From NCBI GenBank assembly GCA_001793775.1, contig MGIN01000010.1:13803-23587 (forward strand): a stretch of DNA of 9,785 nt, given 5' to 3'. Below are positions 1 through 6,068 of this stretch, piece after piece. The notes beneath the pieces are model-generated. The model made no database searches and had not been told where the DNA came from. It was given only the letters and a program-made list of their open reading frames with translations. How positions within the stretch are numbered: position 1 is the stretch's first letter; every line of letters begins with the position of its first letter. The DNA comes from Candidatus Wolfebacteria bacterium GWA1_42_9. Lineage in GTDB: Bacteria; Patescibacteriota; Minisyncoccia; UBA6257; JAGOQP01. Both the position numbers and the translations under genes were made by a program.

Positions 1-239
1 AAAGTGGATTTAATTCTCAAAATCTCGTCTTCCGGAGATTCGTTTTTAAAATAGACACTGATATCAATTTTGTCTTGAATACTGGCAATGATGGTGTTGG
101 TGATAACATTACCCATAATCAACCCTCCGAAAACAATCAGGGTCATTGCCATCACCACAATTGTGGCGGTGGAGAGCCAGATGTTCCTGAAAAAGTTTTG
201 GAGACCGTATTTGACAATGCGGAGAAGAGTGGTAATCAT
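1..239 (-). CDS. ftsX: Cell-division protein FtsX, N-terminal part (3' end beyond the window)
   Basis: FtsX is the membrane subunit of the FtsEX complex, which couples ATP hydrolysis by FtsE to activation of peptidoglycan hydrolases at the division site. The minus strand encodes 79 residues from an ATG at 237-239 and stays open to the window edge, so the gene is partial. The start MITTLLRIVKYGLQNFFRN fits the usual FtsX amphipathic N-terminus with its aromatic-N-F-x-R-N pattern. A hydrophobic segment follows (about residues 22-45), and then a KIDISVYFK strand that opens the extracytoplasmic domain. ftsE lies upstream on the same strand, as expected, but a four-helix-bundle gene sits between them. 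No Shine-Dalgarno motif precedes the ATG; the upstream bases are a heptameric repeat array. Recognition rests on the N-terminal pattern and the ftsE context. Confidence 0.88.
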   Translation of the reverse strand, partial: MITTLLRIVKYGLQNFFRNIWLSTATIVVMAMTLIVFGGLIMGNVITNTIIASIQDKIDISVYFKNESPEDEILRIKST

Positions 240-244
240 AGAAT

Positions 245-271
245 TAGTCTAAAGTTAAAAGTCTAAAGCTA
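245..271 (-). repeat. Heptameric repeat array A, left inverted copy flanking the four-helix-bundle gene
   Basis: On the minus strand this reads TAG, then CTTTAGA, CTTTTAA, CTTTAGA, then CTA: three exact-length 7-bp units. It is the inverted counterpart of the array at 618-651, which has four units and the same TAG...CTA brackets. The opening TAG (269-271) is also the stop codon of the four-helix-bundle gene. Confidence 0.85.
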
Positions 272-610
272 CTTAATTTTTCTTATAAAACCAGAGATTA
301 TCTTAGAAATTTCTTCAGATTTGCTATACATTTTATCAAATTTTGATTTATTCAGATAGCCTAGTTCAAGAGCTATATAAAGCATCGACCTAACCTCTCC
401 GCAAGAACCTTTTGCTATGTACAAAAAGTGAATCAATTCCTTATCTGTATTTCTCTCAAACCCCTCGGCTATATTATTTAAGATTGATAGCGCTGCTCTT
501 TGAATTTGATCTTTAAATGAAAAATCTTTGCAGGTTTTGAATGAATCATACGTGTCTATCGTTAATTCCTTTGATTTCTGCCAAGCTATTATTTCCTCAA
601 ATCTTCTCAT
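269..610 (-). CDS. Four-helix-bundle protein (S23 / 23S-rRNA intervening-sequence protein family)
   Basis: This is a 113-residue protein of the four-helix-bundle family (TIGR02436-like). The family was first seen encoded in 23S rRNA intervening sequences and includes the Avd accessory protein of diversity-generating retroelements. Diagnostic features are an early F-E-x-I-x-A-W-Q-K-S-x-E-L, a central QIQRAALSILNNIAEGFER, then F-L-x-I-A-K-G-S-x-G-E and A-L-E-L-G-Y. The length is normal for the family and there is no frameshift. The molecular role of stand-alone members is unsettled; the Avd relative forms a basic pentamer that binds nucleic acid and reverse transcriptase. No reverse transcriptase or rRNA is visible nearby. 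The gene interrupts the ftsE-ftsX pair and is flanked by inverted heptameric repeats, which suggests it entered as a small cassette. No ribosome-binding motif precedes the ATG. Confidence 0.9.
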   Translation of the reverse strand: MRRFEEIIAWQKSKELTIDTYDSFKTCKDFSFKDQIQRAALSILNNIAEGFERNTDKELIHFLYIAKGSCGEVRSMLYIALELGYLNKSKFDKMYSKSEEISKIISGFIRKIK

Positions 611-617
611 ATTCTTA

Positions 618-651
618 TAGCTTTCAACTTTAGACTTTGGACTTTAGACTA
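618..651 (+). repeat. Heptameric repeat array B, right inverted copy flanking the four-helix-bundle gene
   Basis: On the plus strand this reads TAG, CTTTCAA, CTTTAGA, CTTTGGA, CTTTAGA, CTA: four 7-bp units between the same TAG and CTA brackets as array A, in inverse orientation. The final CTA (649-651) is the complement of the ftsE TAG stop codon. The two arrays match closely once the extra unit is allowed for. Confidence 0.85.
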
Positions 652-1341
652 AAACAGAATATACTTCCCCTCCTCCTCATCCCTAACAATCTGGCCTTCT
701 TCCAAACTGATCACTCGTTTGTTGACACCGTTGACGACATCTTTGTTGTGGCTGGCCAGAATGACGGTCGTTCCCAATTCATTGATTTTTAAAAGAAGCT
801 TGATAATTTCGTTGGAGTTAATCGGGTCTAGATTTCCGGTCGGCTCGTCGGCAATAATTACGTCGGGGTTGTTTATCATCGCCCGGGCAATAGCTACTCT
901 TTGTTTTTCTCCCCCGGAAAGCTCCCGGGGAAACTGATTAGCCTTGGAAAGAATCCCTACCATTTCTAAAACCTTAGGCACCAATTCTTCAATTTCCTCT
1001 TCCGGTCTCCCGGCTGCTTCCAGGGCAAAAGCCACGTTTTCGGCGGCAGTTTTATCGGGAAGAAGTTTAAAATCCTGGAAAACGGTCCCGATATGTCTTC
1101 TCATCCGATAAAGCTCGTTTTGCTTGAGGCGATTGACGTCCCAGGAGCCAAAAACAATCCGGCCCTTGGTCGGTCTTTCTTCCCCGATAAGAAGTTTAAT
1201 GATGGTTGACTTGCCGGCTCCCGAGCGACCCACTAAAGAAACGAATTCCTTTGGGTTGATTTTAAAGCTGACATTGTCCAAAGCAATTACCGTATGGCTG
1301 TTACTTTTGTAGGATTTGGAAACACCCTGGAAGATAATCAT
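649..1341 (-). CDS. ftsE: Cell-division ATP-binding protein FtsE
   Basis: FtsE is the cytoplasmic ABC ATPase of the FtsEX complex, which relays division signals through FtsX to murein hydrolases outside the cell. The 230-residue product has a complete ABC nucleotide-binding domain: Walker A GRSGAGKST at 38-46, Q-loop glutamine at 89, signature LSGGE at 141-145, Walker B VIIADEP at 161-167, and H-loop histidine at 198. The opening I-x-F-Q-G-V-S-K-S-Y and the segment IGTVFQDFKLLPDKT are characteristic of FtsE rather than LolD or MacB relatives. prfB lies upstream and ftsX downstream, a common order. A promoter-like TGG-TATAAT ends only 8 nt before the ATG, so the transcript may be leaderless. 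The stop codon coincides with the edge of a repeat array. Confidence 0.96.
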   Translation of the reverse strand: MIIFQGVSKSYKSNSHTVIALDNVSFKINPKEFVSLVGRSGAGKSTIIKLLIGEERPTKGRIVFGSWDVNRLKQNELYRMRRHIGTVFQDFKLLPDKTAAENVAFALEAAGRPEEEIEELVPKVLEMVGILSKANQFPRELSGGEKQRVAIARAMINNPDVIIADEPTGNLDPINSNEIIKLLLKINELGTTVILASHNKDVVNGVNKRVISLEEGQIVRDEEEGKYILF

Positions 1342-1349
1342 ATCGACAA

Positions 1350-1379
1350 ATTATACCAAGTATAATTTGAAATTTCCAA
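1350..1379 (-). promoter_or_regulatory. Putative ftsE promoter with palindromic -10 region
   Basis: The minus strand has a perfect TATAAT (1355 to 1350) preceded by TGG (extended -10), with TTGGAA (1379 to 1374) 18 nt upstream as a 4-of-6 match to the -35 hexamer. Transcription would begin about 2 nt before the ATG, giving an almost leaderless mRNA. The -10 lies in a perfect inverted repeat ATTATAC-CAA-GTATAAT (1350-1366), which could bind a dimeric regulator or may simply be two opposed -10 boxes. This is a prediction from sequence only. Confidence 0.5.
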
Positions 1380-1461
1380 TTACTAATAACTAATTCCCAA
1401 TGAAATTTTATAATTTAAAAAATTTATCATTTCATTAGATATTGGAAATTAGATATTAGAC
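1369..1461. repeat. Inverted heptad arrays forming a long imperfect palindrome between prfB and ftsE
   Basis: Plus-strand 7-mers CCAATTA, CTAATAA, CTAATTC, CCAATGA (1376-1403) face ATTAGAT, ATTGGAA, ATTAGAT, ATTAGAC (1434-1461) across an A/T-rich centre. The arms share perfect inverted words AATTTCCAAT (1371-1380) with ATTGGAAATT (1441-1450), and ATGAAAT (1400-1406) with ATTTCAT (1429-1435). The prfB stop codon (1456-1458) lies inside the right array. The structure might form a hairpin in the prfB 3' region, but it has no terminator-type GC stem with a U-tract. Confidence 0.75.
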
Positions 1462-2536
1462 ATTTCGGGTAAGCTCCGTCTCTATAAATCCATCCAAATC
1501 CCCTTCTTCCAAAACCTTCTCCACTTGGGTCGTTTCGTAATCGGTACGGTGGTCTTTAACCAATTTGTAGGGATTTAAAACATAAGAGCGGATTTGGCTT
1601 CCCCACTCCGGTTTAATCTTGGTTTTTAGGTTATCCAATTGCTCTACCCTTTCTTTTTCCATTAACCGAAGAAGTTTAGCTTCAAGAATTCTCAGTGCTT
1701 TTTCCCTGTTTTGCGATTGGGAACGCTCCACCTGGGATGACGAGACCAGCCCCGTGGGCAGGTGGACTATTCTCACCGCCGTCTCCACTTTATTGACGTT
1801 CTGGCCGCCCGGACCCGAAGAACGGAAAAATTCCACCTTAATATCCCTTTCTTTGATATCCAACAATTTTCCTTCTATTTCCGGAAGAACTTCCACCAAG
1901 GCAAAAGAGGTGTGTCTTAGTTGCTGGGCCGAAAATGGAGAAACCCGAACCAGACGATGAACCCCGCTCTCTTTTTTCAGATACCCGAAAGCATAACCCC
2001 CTTTTATTTCAAAGGTGATGTTTTTTAAAGGAACTCTGCCGGTTCTTCCTTCACTGGATTCTTCGGCAGAATCAATCACATCTATCTTCCATTCTTTTTT
2101 CTGGGCATAGGCCTTATACATCAGATAAAGCATATGCACCCAGTCGGCGGCATCTTGCCCCCCGGCGCCGGCATAGATGGAGACGACAGCGTTGTTCTTG
2201 TCCCACTTTCCCGAGAATAATCTTTTAATCTCCAGCTGGCGAATCATTTTCTCCGATTGGCCGATGGTTTTTTCGTCTATCTCTCCGGAATTGGCATTTA
2301 AGCGACTAAGGTTTTCCTGAACGGTTTGGAAAACGGAAATCAGCGCCTGAAGTTCGCCCATTTCTTTTAAAGTGGCGTCGGCGCTTCTTTTGTCTTTCCA
2401 AAAATCGGAATCCTGCAAAAGGACTTCTATTTCTTTTATCCGGTTTTGCTTGGACTCTGCGTCAAAGCCAGCCTCCTAGTTGGCGGAGGCGGACCGTTAG
2501 ATCTTCTAACTTTTGTTGGTAATCTTTTTGCAACAT
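1456..2536 (-). CDS. prfB: Peptide chain release factor 2 (RF2), expressed through programmed +1 frameshift
   Basis: RF2 recognises UAA and UGA stop codons in the ribosomal A site and triggers peptide release. Translation from ATG 2534-2536 gives 24 codons ending in CTT followed by UGA (2462-2464). Slipping +1 on CTT-TGA-C continues into L-D-A-E-S and joins the long downstream frame, for about 359 residues, close to the usual RF2 length. In the joined protein the SPF stop-codon recognition tripeptide is near 199-201 and the catalytic GGQ loop (SGPGGQNVNK) near 243-245. The early G-G-W-L-D and Q-D-S-D-F-W-K-D fit RF2 N-termini. Without the frameshift an apparent TTG start at 2418 would give a truncated 320-residue protein. 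The gene is followed by ftsE. Its start has no Shine-Dalgarno motif. Confidence 0.95.
2461..2490 (-). promoter_or_regulatory. prfB autoregulatory +1 frameshift site with upstream SD-like element and hairpin
   Basis: The minus strand carries the slippery CTT-TGA-C (2467 to 2461), the classic RF2 recoding signal: low RF2 leaves the ribosome paused on UGA and favours +1 slippage. AGGAGG (2477 to 2472) lies 4 nt upstream of CTT; the Escherichia coli spacing is 3. This element overlaps one arm of a perfect 6-bp inverted repeat, GCCTCC (minus strand, 2490 to 2485) against GGAGGC (2476 to 2471), with an 8-nt loop. The frameshift is clear; any role of the hairpin is inference. Confidence 0.92.
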
Positions 2537-2562
2537 AAAACTAAGAGTTTAGGAGAAAAGGG

Positions 2563-3006
2563 TTAGTAAATCACTTTTCTTTTAAAATTCGCCAATACTT
2601 GCTGACTGGGAAAATATAATGGCGACGGTAAATTTTCCAAACCAAACCATTTCCACTCCGTTATCTCATCCGGTTCCAGAACTTTTGCTTCCCCGATGAA
2701 TTCTTTACAGAGAAAACCGAGTGTCACAAAATGAGCGTCTTCAACTATATTATTCGTAATACTTATCAGTTGTAGGTTATTTTTATCAATCTCAATCCCC
2801 GTTTCTTCCAAAATTTCTCTGTGAGCTCCATCTTCAAATGTTTCCTGAAAATGCAGCTTTCCTCCGGGCATTGTCCAGGTGCCCGCTCCTTTTAAAACAC
2901 TATCCGCTTTCTCCGGATTATCGTGTCTTTTCCCCAATAGAATTTGACCGTCTTTATTTAAAATCATCACTCCAAATCCTACGCCCGGTTTTTTATTCGT
3001 GTCCAT
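2563..3006 (-). CDS. Nudix hydrolase (NUDT15/MutT-like)
   Basis: This is a 147-residue Nudix hydrolase, likely acting on a nucleoside diphosphate or triphosphate derivative linked to some other moiety, with Mg2+. The Nudix box is complete: G-x5-E-x7-R-E-I-L-E-E-T-G-I, beginning at the PGGKLHFQE segment. The preceding strand pattern V-G-F-G-V-M-I-L-N-K-D-G-Q-I-L-L-G-K-R-H and the G-A-G-T-W-T-M-P-G-G turn resemble the NUDT15/YjhB-like group, which acts on oxidised or unusual nucleotides. The substrate cannot be read from the sequence. The ATG lies only 19 bp after the 3' end of tRNA-Thr on the same strand, so it is probably co-transcribed with the tRNA and released by tRNA processing. The gene ends 26 bp before the prfB start. 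There is no visible ribosome-binding motif, only A/T. Confidence 0.93.
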   Translation of the reverse strand: MDTNKKPGVGFGVMILNKDGQILLGKRHDNPEKADSVLKGAGTWTMPGGKLHFQETFEDGAHREILEETGIEIDKNNLQLISITNNIVEDAHFVTLGFLCKEFIGEAKVLEPDEITEWKWFGLENLPSPLYFPSQQVLANFKRKVIY

Positions 3007-3025
3007 ATTATTTATTTTAACTCTG

Positions 3026-3098
3026 AGCCACCTCCGAGATTCGAACTCGGGACCCCATCTTTACGAAAGATGTGCTCTACCAGCTGAGCTAAGGTGGC
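3026..3098 (-). tRNA. tRNA-Thr(CGU)
   Basis: The minus strand folds into a complete 73-nt cloverleaf. The acceptor stem is GCCACCT with AGGTGGC (7 bp, perfect), the D stem GCTC with GAGC, and the anticodon stem CATCT with AGATG around the loop TTCGTAA. That loop gives anticodon CGT, reading ACG threonine codons. The T stem CCGAG/CTCGG surrounds TTCGAAT. The variable loop has five bases. The discriminator base is U and the 3' CCA is not encoded, so a CCA-adding enzyme is needed. Confidence 0.96.
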
Positions 3099-3108
3099 GT
3101 TGCGGGCG

Positions 3109-3159
3109 AGCCAGCTGACTCCAGTAGCAGAAATAAGAATTTCGCTACAGGGCATGGCT
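3109..3159 (-). repeat. Structured hairpin element between the TraG-like gene and tRNA-Thr
   Basis: The minus-strand RNA would form GUAGC-GAAAU-UCUU-AUUUC-U-GCUAC: ten base pairs with one bulged U (plus position 3129) and a 4-nt loop (core 3124-3148). Two further C-G pairs lie beyond a U-U mismatch. Outer words AGCCA (3109-3113) and TGGCT (3155-3159) are also complementary. No U-tract follows, so it is not a typical intrinsic terminator. It may be a repeat element, a processing signal or an uncharacterised RNA. Confidence 0.6.
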
Positions 3160-3170
3160 ACCTTGGCACA

Positions 3171-3195
3171 TTACAAACTTTATGAACTTTTTATT
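3171..3195. repeat. Short CTTTATGAA-type repeat after the TraG-like gene
   Basis: Plus-strand units CTTTATGAA (3178-3186) and CTTTTTATT (3187-3195) follow ACAAA. The same words, including ACAAACTTTAT and CTTTATGAACT, occur in the tyrS-ychF gap at 8883-8918. The repeat ends at the stop codon of the TraG-like gene (3195-3197). Confidence 0.5.
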
Positions 3196-5564
3196 TAAGA
3201 GCGCAGGCGCTGCAATATTTTGCTTTCTACCGTTTGTCTCTCGGCTCCATATTTGGAAAAAGACAATTCTCTTAATCTTTCGGCCACCCGAATATCGGAA
3301 GGCGGATAAAGCGGCGTTCGAATGTTAAACGGCCTGGCTGTCTGGCCGCGGATGAGGATTTTAACACAGGCCTTGAGATTGTCCAGATTAATCAAATCAT
3401 TCTGGGAAAAATCCGGCTCGTATTGTTTGACCAGATATTCAGCGTCATCGGCTCCCACCCGGAAAGTAATCAAAGACCCGACATTTCCAAAAACCGCGTC
3501 TCTGATTTTTTCGGTCAGCTGCTTGATATATTGGTTGGCAACCACCAAATTGAGACGGAATTTTCTCGCTTCGGCCAAGATAGAGGCGATGGAATCGGTG
3601 GTAAAGTTCTGAAACTCGTCAATGTAAAGATTAAAATCCCTTCTTTCTTTGTCAGGCATGTCAATCCGGGAAAAAGCAGCCATCATAATCTTTCCGACAA
3701 TAATCATTCCCAAAAGATTGGCGTTGATTTCCCCTACTCTTCCTTTAGCCAGATTGATTAAAAGAATTTTTCCTTCGTCCATCACCTTCCGGAAATTGAA
3801 AGAAGATTTCACCTGCCCGATAATCGGGCGCATATAGTCGTTGGCAATAAAGTTGTTGAACTTAGAGGTAATGTAGGGCGTCATATTGGAAAGAGATGCT
3901 TCTCCTCCCACCCGAATGGCCTCTTTCGTCCAGAAATCAATTAATATCGGGTTGGCAATCCGGGCCAATTTTCTCCTCCGAAACTCATCGTCGGAAAAGA
4001 TTCTGGGAATCTCCATTAAAGTTGCCGGCTCATTGGGAGCATCTTCCATTAAGAGCAAAAGAGCGTTTCTCATATACTGTTCAAACATCGGCCCGCCGGT
4101 GGTTTTCAGGTCGTAAAGCTTATCAAAGATTCCGAGCATTTCGTTGACGATAAAAGTCTTTTGTTCGGGCTTGTCAAAATCGTATTCCAGCATATTTAAA
4201 CCAACCGGTTTTTTGACGTTACCCGGGTCAAAATAGATGACATCCTCGGCTCTCTCCGGTGGAATCAAAGAAAGGAGTTTTTCAGCCAGCTCTCCGTGAG
4301 GGTCCATTACTGCCACCCCCTTGCCTTCTTGGATATCATCCAGAGCCATGTTGGTGATGAGGGCTGTTTTTCCGGTGCCCGTCTGGCCGACGATGTAAAC
4401 ATGCCTCCGGCGGTCATCTTCAGTGATATAAACTGGTTTAACTATTCCGTTAAAAACACTCTCTCCTATCTTTGTTCCTTCTTCGGGAAGATTAGCCGGC
4501 GGCATTGCCTCTCTGGATTTAAGCCACTTGACCCGGGAAGAAATGGTGGATGAAGAAGGAAGATGAAAAATTCCTGCCAACTCTTCGGTGTTTAAAATCA
4601 TCGATTGGCTCTCGTCAAATTCCCGGAAAGAAAATTGGAAAGCGAATTTTTTGAAATTCTTGGCCTTGATAATCTTAATCTTATTCTTTAGAGGAGCCTC
4701 AAATTGGGAGAAAGAACCGGTAATGCCTTCAGTAATACTGTCGGTCTGGTATTGGCTCATAGAAGAAGCCACTACCCGATAGTTAATTTTCAAGAGCGGT
4801 TTAGAAACCTTTTTCTCTAGGGCTTTGATGGACTCCTGATCAACAATGGACGGTTGCCCTTCTTTTTTCTCCTGGGGATTAATTACTCCGCCTATTTCTT
4901 TCAGATTTATCATATTTTTGGCGGCCACTTTTTGGAAACTTTCCCCTTTGCGCAGGTGATTTATCATTCCAAAAATTGTTTTCTTATAAGAATCGGGAGC
5001 GGGTTTGATGATCAATTGAATGGCCGCTCCTTCCCCCACTTCATTGATTCGGGAAAGGCCGCTCAGAATGGGAGAAAAAGTATCCACTTCGCTTTCCAGA
5101 TAAGTCCGGAGCATGAGAGCGTAGTGATTGTCCTGTTTTAAATAAAATCCGGCATTGGCTCCTTTTGGTTGAAAAATATTATATTCCACCGCCAATTCTA
5201 TCTGGGCATCTTTGAAAAGCCCTTCTATCTGGCGACTAACAAAAGAAACGTCTTTTTCGGGCACAGCCAGATAGAAATTGATTTCTTCTCCGACATGATG
5301 AACGGCCGCTTCAAAAACGGCTCCGTCTTTTAGCGAAGCAAAGATGCTAAAAAGCTGTTCGGAAAGGTTAATCTCTTCTTTAAATCCGGAAGCGCCCAAT
5401 CTGTCTTTACTTGTTTCCGGCTGGGGTAATCTGACTAGAAGTAATTTCAGGTTAAGCGACTTTTTTAATCTTTCCCTCCGATAGGAAATTGTTCCATAGA
5501 TAAAAACAGCCAGTGCCAAAACAACGGTGAAAACGACAGCGGCAGTGATGAGAAAGTTATCCAT
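3195..5564 (-). CDS. Membrane-anchored TraG/VirB4/HerA-superfamily ATPase (type IV secretion-like, DUF87-type)
   Basis: This encodes a 789-residue protein of the FtsK/HerA/TraG-type P-loop ATPases, usually annotated in CPR genomes as a type IV secretory or conjugative DNA transfer family protein. One membrane segment lies at about residues 3-24 (FLITAAVVFTVVLALAVFIY), followed by a basic stretch and a roughly 350-residue N-terminal region without recognisable motifs. Walker A GQTGTGKT is near 393-400, followed by the hallmark VMDPHGELAEKLL. Walker B is NLYIDEFQNF near 645-654, and the sensor-like VVANQYIKQL is near 674-683. An upstream in-frame ATG at 5603 would add 13 residues, but it lies in a repeat; the start MDNFLITAAVVF places the membrane segment at the very N-terminus and is preferred. 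A small unknown gene lies upstream. Cargo (DNA or protein) is unknown, and no relaxase, VirB6 or pilin gene is visible here. Confidence 0.88.
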   Translation of the reverse strand: MDNFLITAAVVFTVVLALAVFIYGTISYRRERLKKSLNLKLLLVRLPQPETSKDRLGASGFKEEINLSEQLFSIFASLKDGAVFEAAVHHVGEEINFYLAVPEKDVSFVSRQIEGLFKDAQIELAVEYNIFQPKGANAGFYLKQDNHYALMLRTYLESEVDTFSPILSGLSRINEVGEGAAIQLIIKPAPDSYKKTIFGMINHLRKGESFQKVAAKNMINLKEIGGVINPQEKKEGQPSIVDQESIKALEKKVSKPLLKINYRVVASSMSQYQTDSITEGITGSFSQFEAPLKNKIKIIKAKNFKKFAFQFSFREFDESQSMILNTEELAGIFHLPSSSTISSRVKWLKSREAMPPANLPEEGTKIGESVFNGIVKPVYITEDDRRRHVYIVGQTGTGKTALITNMALDDIQEGKGVAVMDPHGELAEKLLSLIPPERAEDVIYFDPGNVKKPVGLNMLEYDFDKPEQKTFIVNEMLGIFDKLYDLKTTGGPMFEQYMRNALLLLMEDAPNEPATLMEIPRIFSDDEFRRRKLARIANPILIDFWTKEAIRVGGEASLSNMTPYITSKFNNFIANDYMRPIIGQVKSSFNFRKVMDEGKILLINLAKGRVGEINANLLGMIIVGKIMMAAFSRIDMPDKERRDFNLYIDEFQNFTTDSIASILAEARKFRLNLVVANQYIKQLTEKIRDAVFGNVGSLITFRVGADDAEYLVKQYEPDFSQNDLINLDNLKACVKILIRGQTARPFNIRTPLYPPSDIRVAERLRELSFSKYGAERQTVESKILQRLRS

Positions 5565-5580
5565 AATCAACTTTATGATT

Positions 5581-5672
5581 CCAATATGCGAATGTAATGC
5601 CAATCTACGGATTGCTAATAAGATTTATTCGCAATTAGCATTCATTGGCATAAAATTTGTAGATTAGAATAA
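5581..5672. repeat. Inverted-word repeat element upstream of the TraG-like gene
   Basis: Four 7-8 bp words occur as perfect inverted pairs in shuffled order: TGCGAAT (5587-5593) with ATTCGCA (5627-5633), ATGCCAAT (5597-5604) with ATTGGCAT (5644-5651), AATCTAC (5602-5608) with GTAGATT (5659-5665), and TGCTAAT (5613-5619) with ATTAGCA (5634-5640). The recurring theme is ATTNGCA. It fills the gap between the small unknown gene and the ATPase gene. No promoter or terminator is convincing within it. Confidence 0.7.
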
Positions 5673-5674
5673 TA

Positions 5675-6064
5675 CTATATCAGTTTTCTGCTCTTCATCT
5701 CCTCCAGCATTTTGTCTGCCAGGGAATCATGGTAAAGATCGAGAATATAAGGATCTTCTTTTTGGGCGAAGTTGACTCCGGAGGCAAGCCCTTTTTCCAA
5801 AGTCAGTTTTATCAATCTTTCCACCTTAGTTTTTGAATTAACGTCGGCGGAAGCGGCATAAGCAGCGAGGTTTCCTGCAGATTTGTCAGTTTGGCCGGTT
5901 CGAAGAGCAGCTGAAGAAAGTTGTTGCTGGGGTTGACCCGCTTTTTCCTTAATAATCCGGGAAATTATTTCTTTGGAAGAAAGCTGTTCAAACTCAGGAG
6001 ACGACTTTCTCTCTTTGTATTCTTGAGCAATTTGTTCGTAATTGATATTATGAGGAGAGTCCAT
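5675..6064 (-). CDS. Conserved-looking small protein of unknown function, next to the TraG-like ATPase
   Basis: I do not recognise a named family. The 129-residue product is soluble, charged and mostly helical by composition. It has an N-terminal segment I-N-Y-E-Q-I-A-Q-E-Y-K-E-R, a middle region rich in Gln, Ser and Ala (about 43-75) that looks like a linker, and a C-terminal helical region with KVERLIKLTLEKGLASGV followed by DPYILDLYHDSLADKML. It has no signal peptide or membrane segment. It is transcribed toward the TraG-like ATPase with 110 bp between them, so a functional link, for example as an accessory or adaptor, is plausible but unproven. The start at 6064 is 52 bp from the divergent glycosyltransferase gene, and no Shine-Dalgarno motif is visible. 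Confidence 0.75.
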   Translation of the reverse strand: MDSPHNINYEQIAQEYKERKSSPEFEQLSSKEIISRIIKEKAGQPQQQLSSAALRTGQTDKSAGNLAAYAASADVNSKTKVERLIKLTLEKGLASGVNFAQKEDPYILDLYHDSLADKMLEEMKSRKLI

Positions 6065-6068
6065 ATAT

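Noticed and set aside
75..266. Plus-strand reading frame with a histidine-rich segment (HCHHHNCGGG) that might look like a metal-binding peptide
   Set aside because: It is antisense to the clearly recognisable N-terminus of FtsX and overlaps the repeat array; no independent support.
269..610. Diversity-generating retroelement, because Avd belongs to the same protein family
   Set aside because: There is no reverse transcriptase and no template/variable repeat pair in the window; family membership alone is not enough.
245..651. CRISPR-like or group II intron-like structure around the four-helix-bundle gene
   Set aside because: The arrays have 7-bp units without spacers, and no intron domain or reverse transcriptase is present.
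1456..2418. prfB as a truncated gene or pseudogene starting at TTG 2418
   Set aside because: The in-frame UGA at the expected place, CTT-TGA-C, the upstream AGGAGG and the correct RF2 N-terminus in the leading frame show programmed frameshifting, not decay.
3423..3761. Long plus-strand reading frames across the ATPase, prfB and tyrS regions
   Set aside because: All are antisense shadows of strong protein-coding frames and show no family motifs.
5565..5603. Longer TraG-like protein starting at ATG 5603
   Set aside because: The extra 13 residues come from repeat DNA and push the N-terminal membrane segment inward; the ATG at 5564 gives a more natural start.
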